From: Aeromicrobium massiliense JC14
GTDB taxonomy: Bacteria > Actinomycetota > Actinomycetes > Propionibacteriales > Nocardioidaceae
NCBI RefSeq assembly: GCF_000312105.1
Contig: NZ_HE978637.1
Span: 1-64,000, forward strand
Direction: 5' to 3'
Length of the DNA stretch: 64,000 nt
Numbering within the stretch: the first letter of the stretch is position 1; the number at the start of each line of letters is the position of its first letter. Position numbers and translations under genes: made by a program. This document shows positions 1 to 10,196 of this stretch, one piece after another. Under the pieces are notes generated by a model that was not told the origin of the DNA, searched no databases, and saw only the letters and a list, made by a program, of their open reading frames with translations.

Positions 1-114
1 AACGAATGCGCGTCCACTGTGAGGTTCCCGAGATACGAACGGGAACCAACCACCACCACACAACCCCCCCCGGGGCCGGTGGGGGATGGTGACTGGTTTT
101 GATATCTCCATAGA
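1..114 (+). other. 23S-5S rRNA intergenic spacer
   Basis: No ORF is visible. The stretch lies directly before the 5S gene and ends in TTTGATATCTCCATAGA, which resembles the spacer just upstream of actinobacterial 5S genes. The 3' end of 23S rRNA must lie just outside the window. A small dyad (GGTTCCCG with CGGGAACC, about 23-46) could be an RNA-processing hairpin. Confidence 0.6.
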
Positions 115-233
115 GTTTCGGCGACCATGGCGAGAGGGAAACACCCGGTAACATTCCGAACCCGGAAGTTAAGCCTCTCAGCGCCGATGGTACTGCCCCC
201 GGGAGGGGGTGGGAGAGTAGGACGTCGCCGGAC
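115..233 (+). rRNA. rrf: 5S ribosomal RNA
   Basis: The sequence starts GTTTCGGCGACCATGGCG and ends near GACGTCGCCGGAC. It carries the conserved block CCCGGTAACATTCCGAACC and the motif GGGAGAGTAGGACG. The first and last nine or so bases pair to form helix I. Length (about 119 nt) and order match actinobacterial 5S rRNA. It is the last gene of an rRNA operon entering from the left. The ends are set by helix I and may be off by 1-2 nt. Confidence 0.95.
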
Positions 234-247
234 AACCTTTAGAGCGC

Positions 248-277
248 GAGGCCGCCCCCACACCAGGGGGCGGCCTC
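248..277 (+). terminator. rRNA operon terminator hairpin
   Basis: A perfect 12-bp GC-rich stem (GAGGCCGCCCCC with GGGGGCGGCCTC) with a 6-nt loop, 14 nt after 5S. There is no T-tract, as is common in high-GC actinobacteria. Confidence 0.85.
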
Positions 278-314
278 GCAGCCATTTACGCGGATGAATC
301 GCGTCCGCGCACGA

Positions 315-346
315 GAAGGGCCCACCGCCACGGCGGTGGGCCCTTC
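315..346. terminator. hairpin between the rRNA operon and serC, probably bidirectional
   Basis: A 15-base inverted repeat (GAAGGGCCCACCGCC with its complement) separated by only 2 nt, so the innermost pair probably opens. It lies between the converging 5S gene and serC, 17 bp beyond the serC stop, and can end transcription from both sides. Confidence 0.75.
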
Positions 347-363
347 GTCGTTGTGGGACGGCT

Positions 364-1500
<1,137 letters not shown>

Positions 1501-1514
1501 CTACCTCACATGCC

Positions 1515-1544
1515 GACGCGCGGGACGCTCCGTACGATGCCGCT
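1515..1544 (+). promoter_or_regulatory. leaderless-type promoter of mutA
   Basis: A TACGAT -10 box at 1533-1538 ends 6 nt before the mutA ATG and no Shine-Dalgarno sequence is visible. This is the usual geometry of a leaderless actinobacterial transcript. No convincing -35 box is seen. Confidence 0.45.
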
Positions 1545-3386
1545 ATGGTCCCCGAACCCCCCGTCGACGCCGACGCCCTGGAGATCCCGCTCGCCGAGGG
1601 CGCGCAGCACACTCGCGAGGAGTGGGAGAAGGCCACGGCCGCGGTGCTGCGGAAGTCCGGCCGCCTGGGCGAGGGCGCGCCCGACGCCGACGTGTGGGGC
1701 CGGCTGTCGACCAGCACCGTGGACGGCATCGCGGTCACGCCGCTCGGCACCGCCGACCTGGTCGCCCGGCTGACCGACCCGGGACTGCCGGGCCAGGCGC
1801 CGTACACGCGCGGCGCCCGGGTGAAGGCTCCCGAGGACGCCTGGGACGTCCGCGCCTGCTTCGCCGACCCGGAGCCGCGGACCACCACCGACCACGTCGT
1901 GACCGACCTCGAGAACGGCGTCACGTCGCTGTGGCTCCAGGTCGGCGAGGGGGAGATCGCGCCCGGTGACCTGGCGCAGGTGCTCGAGCCCGTCTTCCTC
2001 GACCTCGCCCCGGTCGTGCTCGACGCGCCCACCGTGCCGGTCGACGCCGCCCAGGCCCTCGTCGCGGTGCTGGACGACAAGGGCGTGAAGCCCGCCGAGG
2101 GCACCTCGCTGGGCGCGGACCCGATCGGCAACCGTCTGCGTGGCCATGGCGTGACCGAGCTGGACGTCGTCGACGAGGTCGCCTCCCTCGCGGTGCGGGC
2201 CGGCGTCCGGGCCATCACCGTCGACGGCACGGCCGCGCACGACCTGGGCGCCTCGGACGTCCAGGAGCTGGCCTACGTGCTGGCCGCAGGGGTCGCGTAC
2301 CTCCGGGTGCTGACCGACGCCGACTCCACGACCGGGCACGAGACCGACACCGCCGCCGGACTGCTGGAGTTCCGCCTGGCCGCCACCGACGAGCAGCTGC
2401 TGACCATCGCCAAGCTGCGCGCCGCGCGCCGTCTGTGGGCCCGCGTCGGCGAGCTCAGCGGCATCGCCGAGGAGCACCGCGGCATGGCGCAGCACGCGGT
2501 CACGTCGCGGCCGATGATGACGAAGTACGACCCGTACGTGAACATGCTGCGCACCACGGTCGCGGCGTTCGCGGCCGGCGTCGGCGGGGCGGAGTCGGTG
2601 ACGGTGCTGCCGTTCGACGAGCGCCTGGGCCTGCCGGAGCCGTTCAGCCGGCGCATCGCCCGCAACACGTCCAGCCTGCTCATCGAGGAGTCGCACGTCG
2701 GTGCGGTCACCGACCCGGCCGGCGGGTCGTACGCGATCGAGAAGCTCACCGACGACCTCGCCCGCGCGGCGTGGGAGCTGTTCGGCGAGCTCGAGGCTGC
2801 TGGCGGCGTGCCGGCGGCACTCGACCTGCTGCGCGACCGCATCGCCACGACGGTCTCGGACCGGGCGCTGCAGGTGGCACGCCGGAAGCGTCCGATCACC
2901 GGGGTGAGCGAGTTCCCGAACCTGCGCGAGGAGCTGCCCGAGCGGCGCCCCGCGACGTCCACCCGGCCTCAGCCGCACCGCTACGCCGCCGAGTTCGAGC
3001 AGATGCGCGACGAGCCGGTCGGGCAGCCGGTCTTCCTGGCCACCATGGGCCCGGTCGCGCAGCACACCGCGCGCGCGACGTTCGCCAGCAACCTGCTTGC
3101 CGCGGGCGGCATCGACGCCATCGTCGCCGGGGCCACCGACGGCGCCGAGGCGGTGGTGGCCGCGTACGCCGAGGCCGGACGTCCGCCGGTCGCCGTGCTC
3201 GCCGGCACCGACGCCGCCTACGGGGAGTGGGGCGCCGCGCTGGTCGCCGCGCTGCGCGAGGCGGGCGCGGCCCGCGTCGTCCTGGCCGGCAAGCCGGACG
3301 CGGTCGACGCCAAGCTGGACGACTCCGCCGCCGCCGGGCTCGACGCCCTGGCCTTCCTGCGCCGCACCCGAGAGGCACTCGCATGA
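1545..3386 (+). CDS. mutA: methylmalonyl-CoA mutase small (beta) subunit MutA
   Basis: Structural subunit of adenosylcobalamin-dependent methylmalonyl-CoA mutase, which interconverts (R)-methylmalonyl-CoA and succinyl-CoA in propionate, odd-chain fatty acid and branched-chain amino acid breakdown. It has 613 aa from ATG 1545, chosen because a TACGAT box sits 6 nt upstream and the reading frame before it is not protein-like. The TIM-barrel part runs to about residue 450 ([35 protein letters not shown]). The C-terminal Rossmann domain (from about 490) has [13 protein letters not shown] where MutB has DxHxxG, so it should not bind B12, as known for this subunit. The stop overlaps the mutB start (ATGA). 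Confidence 0.93.
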   Translation: MVPEPPVDADALEIPLAEGAQHTREEWEKATAAVLRKSGRLGEGAPDADVWGRLSTSTVDGIAVTPLGTADLVARLTDPGLPGQAPYTRGARVKAPEDAWDVRACFADPEPRTTTDHVVTDLENGVTSLWLQVGEGEIAPGDLAQVLEPVFLDLAPVVLDAPTVPVDAAQALVAVLDDKGVKPAEGTSLGADPIGNRLRGHGVTELDVVDEVASLAVRAGVRAITVDGTAAHDLGASDVQELAYVLAAGVAYLRVLTDADSTTGHETDTAAGLLEFRLAATDEQLLTIAKLRAARRLWARVGELSGIAEEHRGMAQHAVTSRPMMTKYDPYVNMLRTTVAAFAAGVGGAESVTVLPFDERLGLPEPFSRRIARNTSSLLIEESHVGAVTDPAGGSYAIEKLTDDLARAAWELFGELEAAGGVPAALDLLRDRIATTVSDRALQVARRKRPITGVSEFPNLREELPERRPATSTRPQPHRYAAEFEQMRDEPVGQPVFLATMGPVAQHTARATFASNLLAAGGIDAIVAGATDGAEAVVAAYAEAGRPPVAVLAGTDAAYGEWGAALVAALREAGAARVVLAGKPDAVDAKLDDSAAAGLDALAFLRRTREALA

Positions 3387-5566
3387 GCATCCCGAAGAGC
3401 TTCGCCGGCCTGCCGCTCGACCCCGAGCAGGCCCCGCGTCCGGACGCCGAGGCGCTGGCCGCCGCGACCGCCGGCCACCAGCCGTGGGCGTCGCCCGAGG
3501 GCATCGACGTGAAGGGGCTGTACACGGCCGCCGACGTCGATGGCCTGGACGCGCTCGACACCTACCCGGGTCTCACGCCGTTCCTGCGCGGCCCGTACCC
3601 GGCGATGTACACGACGCAGCCGTGGACGATCCGTCAGTACGCGGGCTTCTCCACCGCCGAGGAGTCCAACGCCTTCTACCGGCGCAACCTCGCCGCCGGG
3701 CAGAAGGGCCTGTCGGTCGCCTTCGACCTGGCGACCCACCGCGGCTACGACTCCGACAACCCGCGCGTCGTCGGCGACGTGGGCATGGCGGGCGTCGCGA
3801 TCGACTCGATCTACGACACGCGCACCCTGTTCGACGGCATCCCGCTGGACAGGATGAGCGTCTCGATGACGATGAACGGCGCCGTGCTACCGGTGCTGGC
3901 GCTCTACATCGTGGCCGCCGAGGAGCAGGGCGTGAAGCCCGAGCAGCTGGCCGGGACCATCCAGAACGACATCCTCAAGGAGTTCATGGTCCGCAACACC
4001 TACATCTACCCGCCGGCGCCCTCGATGCGGATCATCTCCGACATCTTCGCGTTCACGGCCCAGCGGATGCCGCGGTTCAACTCGATCTCGATCTCCGGCT
4101 ACCACATGCAGGAGGCGGGGGCGACGAACGACCTCGAGCTCGCGTACACGCTGGCCGACGGCGTCGACTACATCCGCGCCGGGCTCGACGTGGGCCTGGA
4201 CATCGACGCCTTCGCGCCGCGGCTGAGCTTCTTCTGGGCCATCGGCATGAACTTCTTCATGGAGGTCGCCAAGCTGCGCGCGGCCCGCGCCCTGTGGGCC
4301 CGGCTGGTGCGCGACTTCGACCCGAAGAACCCCAAGAGCCTGAGCCTGCGCACGCACAGCCAGACGTCCGGCTGGTCGCTCACCGCCCAGGACGTGTTCA
4401 ACAACGTCGGCCGCACCGCGATCGAGGCGATGGCCGCGACGCAGGGCCACACCCAGTCGCTGCACACCAACGCACTGGACGAGGCGATCGCGCTGCCGAC
4501 CGACTTCAGCGCCCGCATCGCCCGCAACACCCAGCTGCTGCTGCAGCAGGAGTCGGGCACGACCGACGTCATCGACCCGTGGGGCGGCTCGTACTACGTC
4601 GAAAAGCTCACCCACGACCTGGCGAACCGCGCCTGGGCGCACATCCTGGAGGTCGAGAAGGCCGGTGGCATGTCCAAGGCCATCGAGGCCGGCATCCCCA
4701 AGATGCGCATCGAGGAGGCCGCGGCCCGCACCCAGGCACGCATCGACTCCGGCAAGCAGGCGGTCATCGGCGTCAACACCTACCGGCTGGCCGACGAGGA
4801 CCCGCTCGAGGTGCTGAAGGTCGACAACAAGGCCGTCTACGCCTCCCAGGTGGCCAAGCTCGAGCGGCTGCGCGCCGAGCGCGACGACGACGAGGTGCGC
4901 CGCACCCTGGAGGCCCTGACGAACAGCGCCGAGCGTGGCGCGTCCCGTGACGGCTCGCTCGACGGCAACCTGCTGGCGCTCGCCGTGGACGCGGCGCGGG
5001 CCAAGGCGACGGTCGGCGAGATCTCCGACGCGCTGGAGAAGGTGTACGGACGCCACCAGGCGGTCATCCGTACGATCTCGGGTGTGTACCGCTCCGAGGC
5101 CGGTGGCGCCGGCAACGTCGAGGCCGTGATCGCGAAGACCGAGCGCTTCGAGGAGGCCGAGGGCCGTCGCCCGCGCATCCTGGTGGCGAAGATGGGCCAG
5201 GACGGGCACGACCGCGGGCAGAAGGTCATCGTCTCGGCGTTCGCCGACATGGGCTTCACCGTCGACGTCGGGCCGCTGTTCTCCACGCCCGAGGAGGTCG
5301 CCCAGCAGGCGGTGGACGCGGACGTGGACATCGTGGGCGTCTCGTCGCTGGCCGCCGGCCACCTCACGCTCGTCCCGGCGCTCAAGTCCGCGCTGGCCGA
5401 GCTCGGCCGGCCGGAGATCATGATCGTCGTCGGCGGCGTCATCCCGCCCGACGACGTCCCGACCCTGCTCGAGATGGGCGCCGCCGCGGTGTTCCCACCC
5501 GGCTCGGTCATCGCCGACTCGGCCCTGGACCTGCTCGACAAGCTCGCCGACCAGCTCGGGCACTGA
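3383..5566 (+). CDS. mutB: methylmalonyl-CoA mutase large (alpha) subunit MutB
   Basis: Catalytic, B12-binding subunit of methylmalonyl-CoA mutase (727 aa). The N-terminal barrel shows [29 protein letters not shown] and [15 protein letters not shown], all hallmark substrate-channel segments. The C-terminal cobalamin domain has the base-off ligand motif D607-x-H609-x-x-G612 (GQDGHDRG) and the later [10 protein letters not shown] loop. ATG 3383 overlaps the mutA stop, so translation is coupled. meaB follows 4 bp after the stop. Confidence 0.97.
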   Translation: MSIPKSFAGLPLDPEQAPRPDAEALAAATAGHQPWASPEGIDVKGLYTAADVDGLDALDTYPGLTPFLRGPYPAMYTTQPWTIRQYAGFSTAEESNAFYRRNLAAGQKGLSVAFDLATHRGYDSDNPRVVGDVGMAGVAIDSIYDTRTLFDGIPLDRMSVSMTMNGAVLPVLALYIVAAEEQGVKPEQLAGTIQNDILKEFMVRNTYIYPPAPSMRIISDIFAFTAQRMPRFNSISISGYHMQEAGATNDLELAYTLADGVDYIRAGLDVGLDIDAFAPRLSFFWAIGMNFFMEVAKLRAARALWARLVRDFDPKNPKSLSLRTHSQTSGWSLTAQDVFNNVGRTAIEAMAATQGHTQSLHTNALDEAIALPTDFSARIARNTQLLLQQESGTTDVIDPWGGSYYVEKLTHDLANRAWAHILEVEKAGGMSKAIEAGIPKMRIEEAAARTQARIDSGKQAVIGVNTYRLADEDPLEVLKVDNKAVYASQVAKLERLRAERDDDEVRRTLEALTNSAERGASRDGSLDGNLLALAVDAARAKATVGEISDALEKVYGRHQAVIRTISGVYRSEAGGAGNVEAVIAKTERFEEAEGRRPRILVAKMGQDGHDRGQKVIVSAFADMGFTVDVGPLFSTPEEVAQQAVDADVDIVGVSSLAAGHLTLVPALKSALAELGRPEIMIVVGGVIPPDDVPTLLEMGAAAVFPPGSVIADSALDLLDKLADQLGH

Positions 5567-5570
5567 GCCC

Positions 5571-6551
5571 GTGCCCCGGACGATCGACGTCGCCGAGCTC
5601 GCCGCCGGGGTCCGTGCCGGGCAGCGGGCGGCGGTGTCGCGGGCGATCACGCTGGTCGAGTCGCGCCGCGCCGACCACCGCGCGCTGGCGCGCGACCTGC
5701 TGGCCGACCTGACCCCGGACGCCGGGGGCGCGGTGCGGGTCGGCATCTCCGGCGTGCCCGGCGTCGGCAAGTCCACGTTCATCGAGGCCCTGGGCATGCA
5801 CCTGGTCGGGCGCGGGCAGAAGGTCGGCGTGCTCGCGGTCGACCCGTCCAGCGTCCGCACCGGCGGCTCGGTGCTCGGCGACAAGACCCGGATGGCGCAG
5901 CTCTCGGCGCACCCGCAGGCGTACATCCGCCCGTCGCCGACGGCGGGGACGCTCGGCGGCGTCGCGCGCGCCACCGCCCAGGCGATCACCGTGCTCGAGG
6001 CGGCCGGCTACGACGCGGTGCTGGTCGAGACCGTGGGCGTCGGCCAGTCCGAGATCACCGTGGCCGGGATGGTCGACTCGTTCCTGTTCCTCACCATCGC
6101 GCGCACCGGCGACCAGCTGCAGGGCATCAAGAAGGGCATCCTGGAGATCGCCGACGTCATCGCGGTCAACAAGGCCGACGGCGAGCGCGTCACCGAGGCG
6201 CGGGCCGCGGCCAAGGAGCTGTCCGGCGCGCTGCGGCTCGTCCACGCCGGCGGCCAGGGGTGGGTGCCGCCGGTGCTCACCTGCTCGGCGGTCGAGGGCA
6301 CCGACATCGACACCGTGTGGCAGCGCGTGCTGAGGCACCGCGAGTTCCTCGGCATTGCCGGGCTGTGCGAGAAACGGGCCCAGCAGCAGCTCGACTTCGC
6401 CTGGGCGCTGGTGCGCGACGAGCTCGAGCAGCGGCTGGCGAGCGACCCGGAGGTCGCCCGCGTGCGCGACGAGGTGCGGGCCGAGGTGCTGGCCGGACGC
6501 ATGCCGGCGGCCACGGCGGCCGACCGCATCATCGCCGCCTGGGACGACTAG
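5571..6551 (+). CDS. meaB: methylmalonyl-CoA mutase-associated GTPase MeaB
   Basis: G3E-family GTPase chaperone that gates cofactor loading of, and protects, methylmalonyl-CoA mutase; formerly annotated ArgK/LAO transport ATPase. It has 326 aa from GTG 5571. Visible motifs: Walker A GVPGVGKST (61-69), switch segment ETVGVGQSE (153-161) and the guanine-specificity NKAD (200-203). The C-terminal helical arm (about 265-326) corresponds to the dimerisation region of the family. It is the last gene of the mutA-mutB-meaB operon. Confidence 0.95.
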   Translation: MPRTIDVAELAAGVRAGQRAAVSRAITLVESRRADHRALARDLLADLTPDAGGAVRVGISGVPGVGKSTFIEALGMHLVGRGQKVGVLAVDPSSVRTGGSVLGDKTRMAQLSAHPQAYIRPSPTAGTLGGVARATAQAITVLEAAGYDAVLVETVGVGQSEITVAGMVDSFLFLTIARTGDQLQGIKKGILEIADVIAVNKADGERVTEARAAAKELSGALRLVHAGGQGWVPPVLTCSAVEGTDIDTVWQRVLRHREFLGIAGLCEKRAQQQLDFAWALVRDELEQRLASDPEVARVRDEVRAEVLAGRMPAATAADRIIAAWDD

Positions 6552-6623
6552 CGAGACGGAGGGGCCACCTCCCCGTGCCGGACGCCGGTATCGTGCCCCC
6601 GGAACCGACGAGAGGGGGAGGAC

Positions 6624-9600
6624 GTGAGCTCGTTGAGCCCACAGCGCCTCATGGGCGCCGTGCGACGAAGGGCACCGGGGCGCCGCGAACGGCCCGCTGC
6701 GACATCGACGGAGACGCGGGCCGTCCTGGCCGGTGGACTGTTCGACCCGTGGTACTACGCGCTGCAGGTCGGTCGAGGGATGACGGCTGACGAGGCGGTG
6801 GCGCACTTCCTGGCTCGCGGCGCCGCCGAGGGTCTGCGACCGAACCCCTTGACCGAGACGGCGGTGCTCCGCCCTGAGGCCGTCCGTGAGGCGGTCCTGG
6901 ACGGATCCGCGCGCACGCTACCGGTTCGTCGCTGGTTCGACGACGTCGGCTTCGTCGCTGCCGTCCCGGACAGCGTCGACCATCCTGGAGGGCCGGTCGG
7001 CGCCTACCTGGACCGTGCCCGCGCCGCTCAGCCCACTCCGAAGGTCGAAGGACGCTCCTGGGCCGACTTCGTCGTGCGACGGGAGAAGCAGGCCAAGGCG
7101 CTGCGCGCGATCCTGCGCTCGGGAGTGGTGGACCGGGAGTTCTACGAGCGACAGGTCGGACGGACGTTCCCGAGCGGCCGGGCGGCCGCATGGCACTTCC
7201 TCGAGGAAGGAGAGGCCGACGGGTTGTCCCTCACCCCGATCTTCGTCGGTGAGTGGTATCGCCGCACGAGTGGCGCCCGGGGCACCCTGCTGCTGAGCCA
7301 GCTCCTGCGAGCCGGCCAGTCGAGGGGCGCGGCTGGTCCTCACCTGGACCTGGGCGAGTACGTGCTCGCCCACCCCGAGGCGCTCGAGCACCGGAGCGGA
7401 CCGCTGGCCCACTTCCTCGAGGAGGCCGACGACGACACGATGACGGTCCCGACGCCAGGATCCGGCGTCCGCCCGGCCCGGTTCGGCACGCTGCGCGCGA
7501 CGATGATGGCGACGGCCGACGAGCTGGGTCTGGCCGGCCCGCGCACCGTGAGCACCGTCGCCGCGTGGGCCGTCGCCGCCGGTTCCCCTACCCGGTGCTC
7601 GTCCACGGCATCGGTCGCCGTGCTGCTGGACGCCCATGACTGGGACGCGGGCACGATCAAGACCTTGCGCAGCGTCCTGGACCAGACCCACGAGCACGTG
7701 GTGCTACGAGTGGCGGTCGAGCCGGAGGCCGGCTCAAGGGTCGAGATCGAACCTCGGACGGCCGGCCACCGGGTGGAGTGGGTCGAGACGGCCGCCCGCG
7801 ACGTCGGGACTCGCCTCGCCGCGGTCGCGGCGACCGCGGCGGAGGACTTCGTCATGGTGTGGCAGCCCCAGGAGTCGTGGCACCCCGACCTGCTGTGCGG
7901 ACTCGTCACGGCGGCGGGCGACGGCGTGGGTGCCTACGCTGCGATCCATGACGAGGCGGCGGGCGCGACAGTCGGCCCGCTGCCGCTGGCCGAGCACCGC
8001 GTCTGGCACCGGGCGCGCCCGCTCAGCGGCGTGCTGGTGCGTCGTGTTGAGCTCGTGCGGGCGGGATTCGCCGAGACCGCCGGCGACCAGCGAGGGTGGG
8101 AGCTGTTGCTGCGACTCGGCGACAGCCTGACCTTCGCACCGTTCATCGGCGTGCGTGGGCGCGACCTGGGACGGGAACCGGCCCCTCGCGGGTGGACGTC
8201 CACCGACGAGAACGTCGTGCGTGCGCAGCGCATCGTGGACTGGGCCGGCGCCGCCGACGAGCTGCCCACGCGGGTCGCGGACCGCGTGTCGCTCGTGGTG
8301 CCGACGTACCGGGACTGGCAGATGACCACGACGGCCGTGGCGAGCGCCCTCGCCCACGGCAGTGGTGACATGGAGGTCGTCATCGTCGACAACGGCTCGG
8401 CCCCCGACGTCGCGCTGACGTTGGCCGCGACCTTTGCCGGCGACGACCGGGTGGTGGTGCGGCACGTGCCGGTCAACACCAACTTCGCGACAGGCTCGAA
8501 CCTCGGTGCCGTCTGGTCGACGGGTGAGACGGTCGTGTTCCTGAACAACGACACCGTCGCTCAGCCCGACTGGCTCGAGCCCCTCGTGGCCGCCCTCGCG
8601 GAGCCAGGCGTGCTGGGCACGCAGTCCCTGCTGCTGTATCCCGACGGCACGATCCAGACGGCCGGCACCGTGTTCCACGGGCCTCACACGGTCGCGTCGC
8701 ACTTCCTGGCCGGGCATCCCGTCGAGGACCTCGTGCCGGAGATCGACCTGCGATTCCGGGCCGCCACGGCCGCGTGCCTCATGATGCGTGCGCAGACCGT
8801 CGTCAGCGCGCGCGGGTTCGACCCCGTGTTCGTGAACGGCATGGAGGACGTGGACCTGTGCCTGCGTGTCGCGCAGCAGCAGCCCGGTGCCTTCGTGACG
8901 GTTCCTGCATCCCGCGTCGTGCACGCCGAGAGCAAGACACCGGGCCGGATGGACCGGATCGAGCCGAACCGGCTGCGGTTCCTGGCGCGCTGGGGTGCCG
9001 AGCTGCCGGGGCCGGACGACCGGCCGTGGCAGCAGGCTGGGTTCGCCGTCGCGCAACGGCTGGTGGACGGCGGGCTGCCGGCCAGCCGGCGACGCACGTC
9101 CGTGCGCACGATCCTGAGTCGTCCGCGGGCCACGGTGCAGGACGGCCCCGCCGCGGGCCTGCCCAGTCTGCGCTGGTCGATCAAGATCGCGGCCCCCGCA
9201 GGCCCGCTGGGGGAGGCGTGGGGTGACACCCACTTCGCGGCCGACCTTGCGCGGGCCTTGCGCCGCTACGGCCAGCAGGTGGTGGTCGATCGGCGTGAGG
9301 TGCACGTCCGGCCGGCCTCGGATTACCTCGACGACGTGACGTTGACCCTCCGAGGACTCGATCGGGTCTCGCCGCAGCCGGGCGCGACCAACCTCCTGTG
9401 GGTCATCAGCCATCCCGACGACGTGAGCGACGACGAGCTGCGGTCGGGCTTCGACCGGATCTATGCGGCCAGCCGCTCCTGGGCGGACAGAGCGACGACG
9501 CGCAGCGGCGTGTCGGTGCGGCCGTTGCTCCAGGCCACTGATCCAGACCGCTTCTCGCCCCAGGGTGCCGCGACCGCCGGCCTGGGCGTCCTGTTCGTCG

Positions 9601-10124
9601 GCAACTCGCGGAAGGTCTTCCGCCCGGTCGTGCGCGACGCGGTCGCCGCGGGGGCCGACCTCACCGTGTTCGGTCGAGACTGGGACGGCCTCATCGATCC
9701 GCAGCTCGTGCGGGCCGAGCTCCTGCCCAACGAGCAGCTGCCGGCGGCGTACCGCGGGGCTGACGTGGTGCTCAACGACCACTGGCGTGACATGGCGGTC
9801 GAAGGCTTCGTCTCGAATCGCCTGTTCGACGCCGTAGCCGCCGGCGCGCGGGTGGTGAGCGACGCGGTCGAGGGGCTCGACGCGCTGTTCGGCGGATCCG
9901 TCCAGGTCTATCGGACGGCGGACGACCTGTCGACGCTGCTCGACCCCGCGTGCGCCCGCTGGCCCGACGACGAAGCCCGCCGGGCGAACGCTCGTGCCGT
10001 CGCAGAGCACCACTCGTTCGACGCCCGCGCCCGCACGCTGCTGGCCGACGTCCTGGACCAGCGTGAGGTGGACCATTCCCTCCGGGTGGCAGGTCCGGGT
10101 CCCGCCCCACGTGGCGACGTGTAA
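6624..10124 (+). CDS. giant multidomain glycosyltransferase (degenerate GT2 + active GT2 + GT4-like)
   Basis: 1166 aa from GTG 6624, preceded by GAGGGGGAGG. Two N-terminal modules of the kind F/D-xx-YY...AVAHFLxxGxxxGLxPxPL (about 39-76 and 168-207) occur in many surface-glycan glycosyltransferases. Residues about 329-510 look like a GT-A/GT2 fold that lost its nucleotide-binding acidic residues. Residues about 554-780 are a complete GT2 domain: VSLVVPTYRDW, VIVDNGS, FLNNDT as the DxD-like site, and NGMEDVDLCLRV as the catalytic ED region. Residues about 848-1140 are a GT4-like domain with DTHFAADLARALRR and VSNRLFDAVAAGARVVSD. Probably builds a cell-surface polysaccharide at the cytoplasmic face; the acceptor is unknown. 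It is a tandem paralogue of the next gene. Confidence 0.8.
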   Translation: MSSLSPQRLMGAVRRRAPGRRERPAATSTETRAVLAGGLFDPWYYALQVGRGMTADEAVAHFLARGAAEGLRPNPLTETAVLRPEAVREAVLDGSARTLPVRRWFDDVGFVAAVPDSVDHPGGPVGAYLDRARAAQPTPKVEGRSWADFVVRREKQAKALRAILRSGVVDREFYERQVGRTFPSGRAAAWHFLEEGEADGLSLTPIFVGEWYRRTSGARGTLLLSQLLRAGQSRGAAGPHLDLGEYVLAHPEALEHRSGPLAHFLEEADDDTMTVPTPGSGVRPARFGTLRATMMATADELGLAGPRTVSTVAAWAVAAGSPTRCSSTASVAVLLDAHDWDAGTIKTLRSVLDQTHEHVVLRVAVEPEAGSRVEIEPRTAGHRVEWVETAARDVGTRLAAVAATAAEDFVMVWQPQESWHPDLLCGLVTAAGDGVGAYAAIHDEAAGATVGPLPLAEHRVWHRARPLSGVLVRRVELVRAGFAETAGDQRGWELLLRLGDSLTFAPFIGVRGRDLGREPAPRGWTSTDENVVRAQRIVDWAGAADELPTRVADRVSLVVPTYRDWQMTTTAVASALAHGSGDMEVVIVDNGSAPDVALTLAATFAGDDRVVVRHVPVNTNFATGSNLGAVWSTGETVVFLNNDTVAQPDWLEPLVAALAEPGVLGTQSLLLYPDGTIQTAGTVFHGPHTVASHFLAGHPVEDLVPEIDLRFRAATAACLMMRAQTVVSARGFDPVFVNGMEDVDLCLRVAQQQPGAFVTVPASRVVHAESKTPGRMDRIEPNRLRFLARWGAELPGPDDRPWQQAGFAVAQRLVDGGLPASRRRTSVRTILSRPRATVQDGPAAGLPSLRWSIKIAAPAGPLGEAWGDTHFAADLARALRRYGQQVVVDRREVHVRPASDYLDDVTLTLRGLDRVSPQPGATNLLWVISHPDDVSDDELRSGFDRIYAASRSWADRATTRSGVSVRPLLQATDPDRFSPQGAATAGLGVLFVGNSRKVFRPVVRDAVAAGADLTVFGRDWDGLIDPQLVRAELLPNEQLPAAYRGADVVLNDHWRDMAVEGFVSNRLFDAVAAGARVVSDAVEGLDALFGGSVQVYRTADDLSTLLDPACARWPDDEARRANARAVAEHHSFDARARTLLADVLDQREVDHSLRVAGPGPAPRGDV

Positions 10125-10196
10125 TGTGACGACGGCCCTCCGACCTCCCAACCTCGGCGTCAGCCGAGCCAGCTCCTCTGCAGAAAGCCCGACAGC

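Noticed and set aside
1506..3065. 519-codon open frame on the minus strand across mutA
   Set aside because: It is a high-GC antisense shadow: residues are Arg/Gly/His-rich without family motifs, and mutA on the plus strand is unmistakable.
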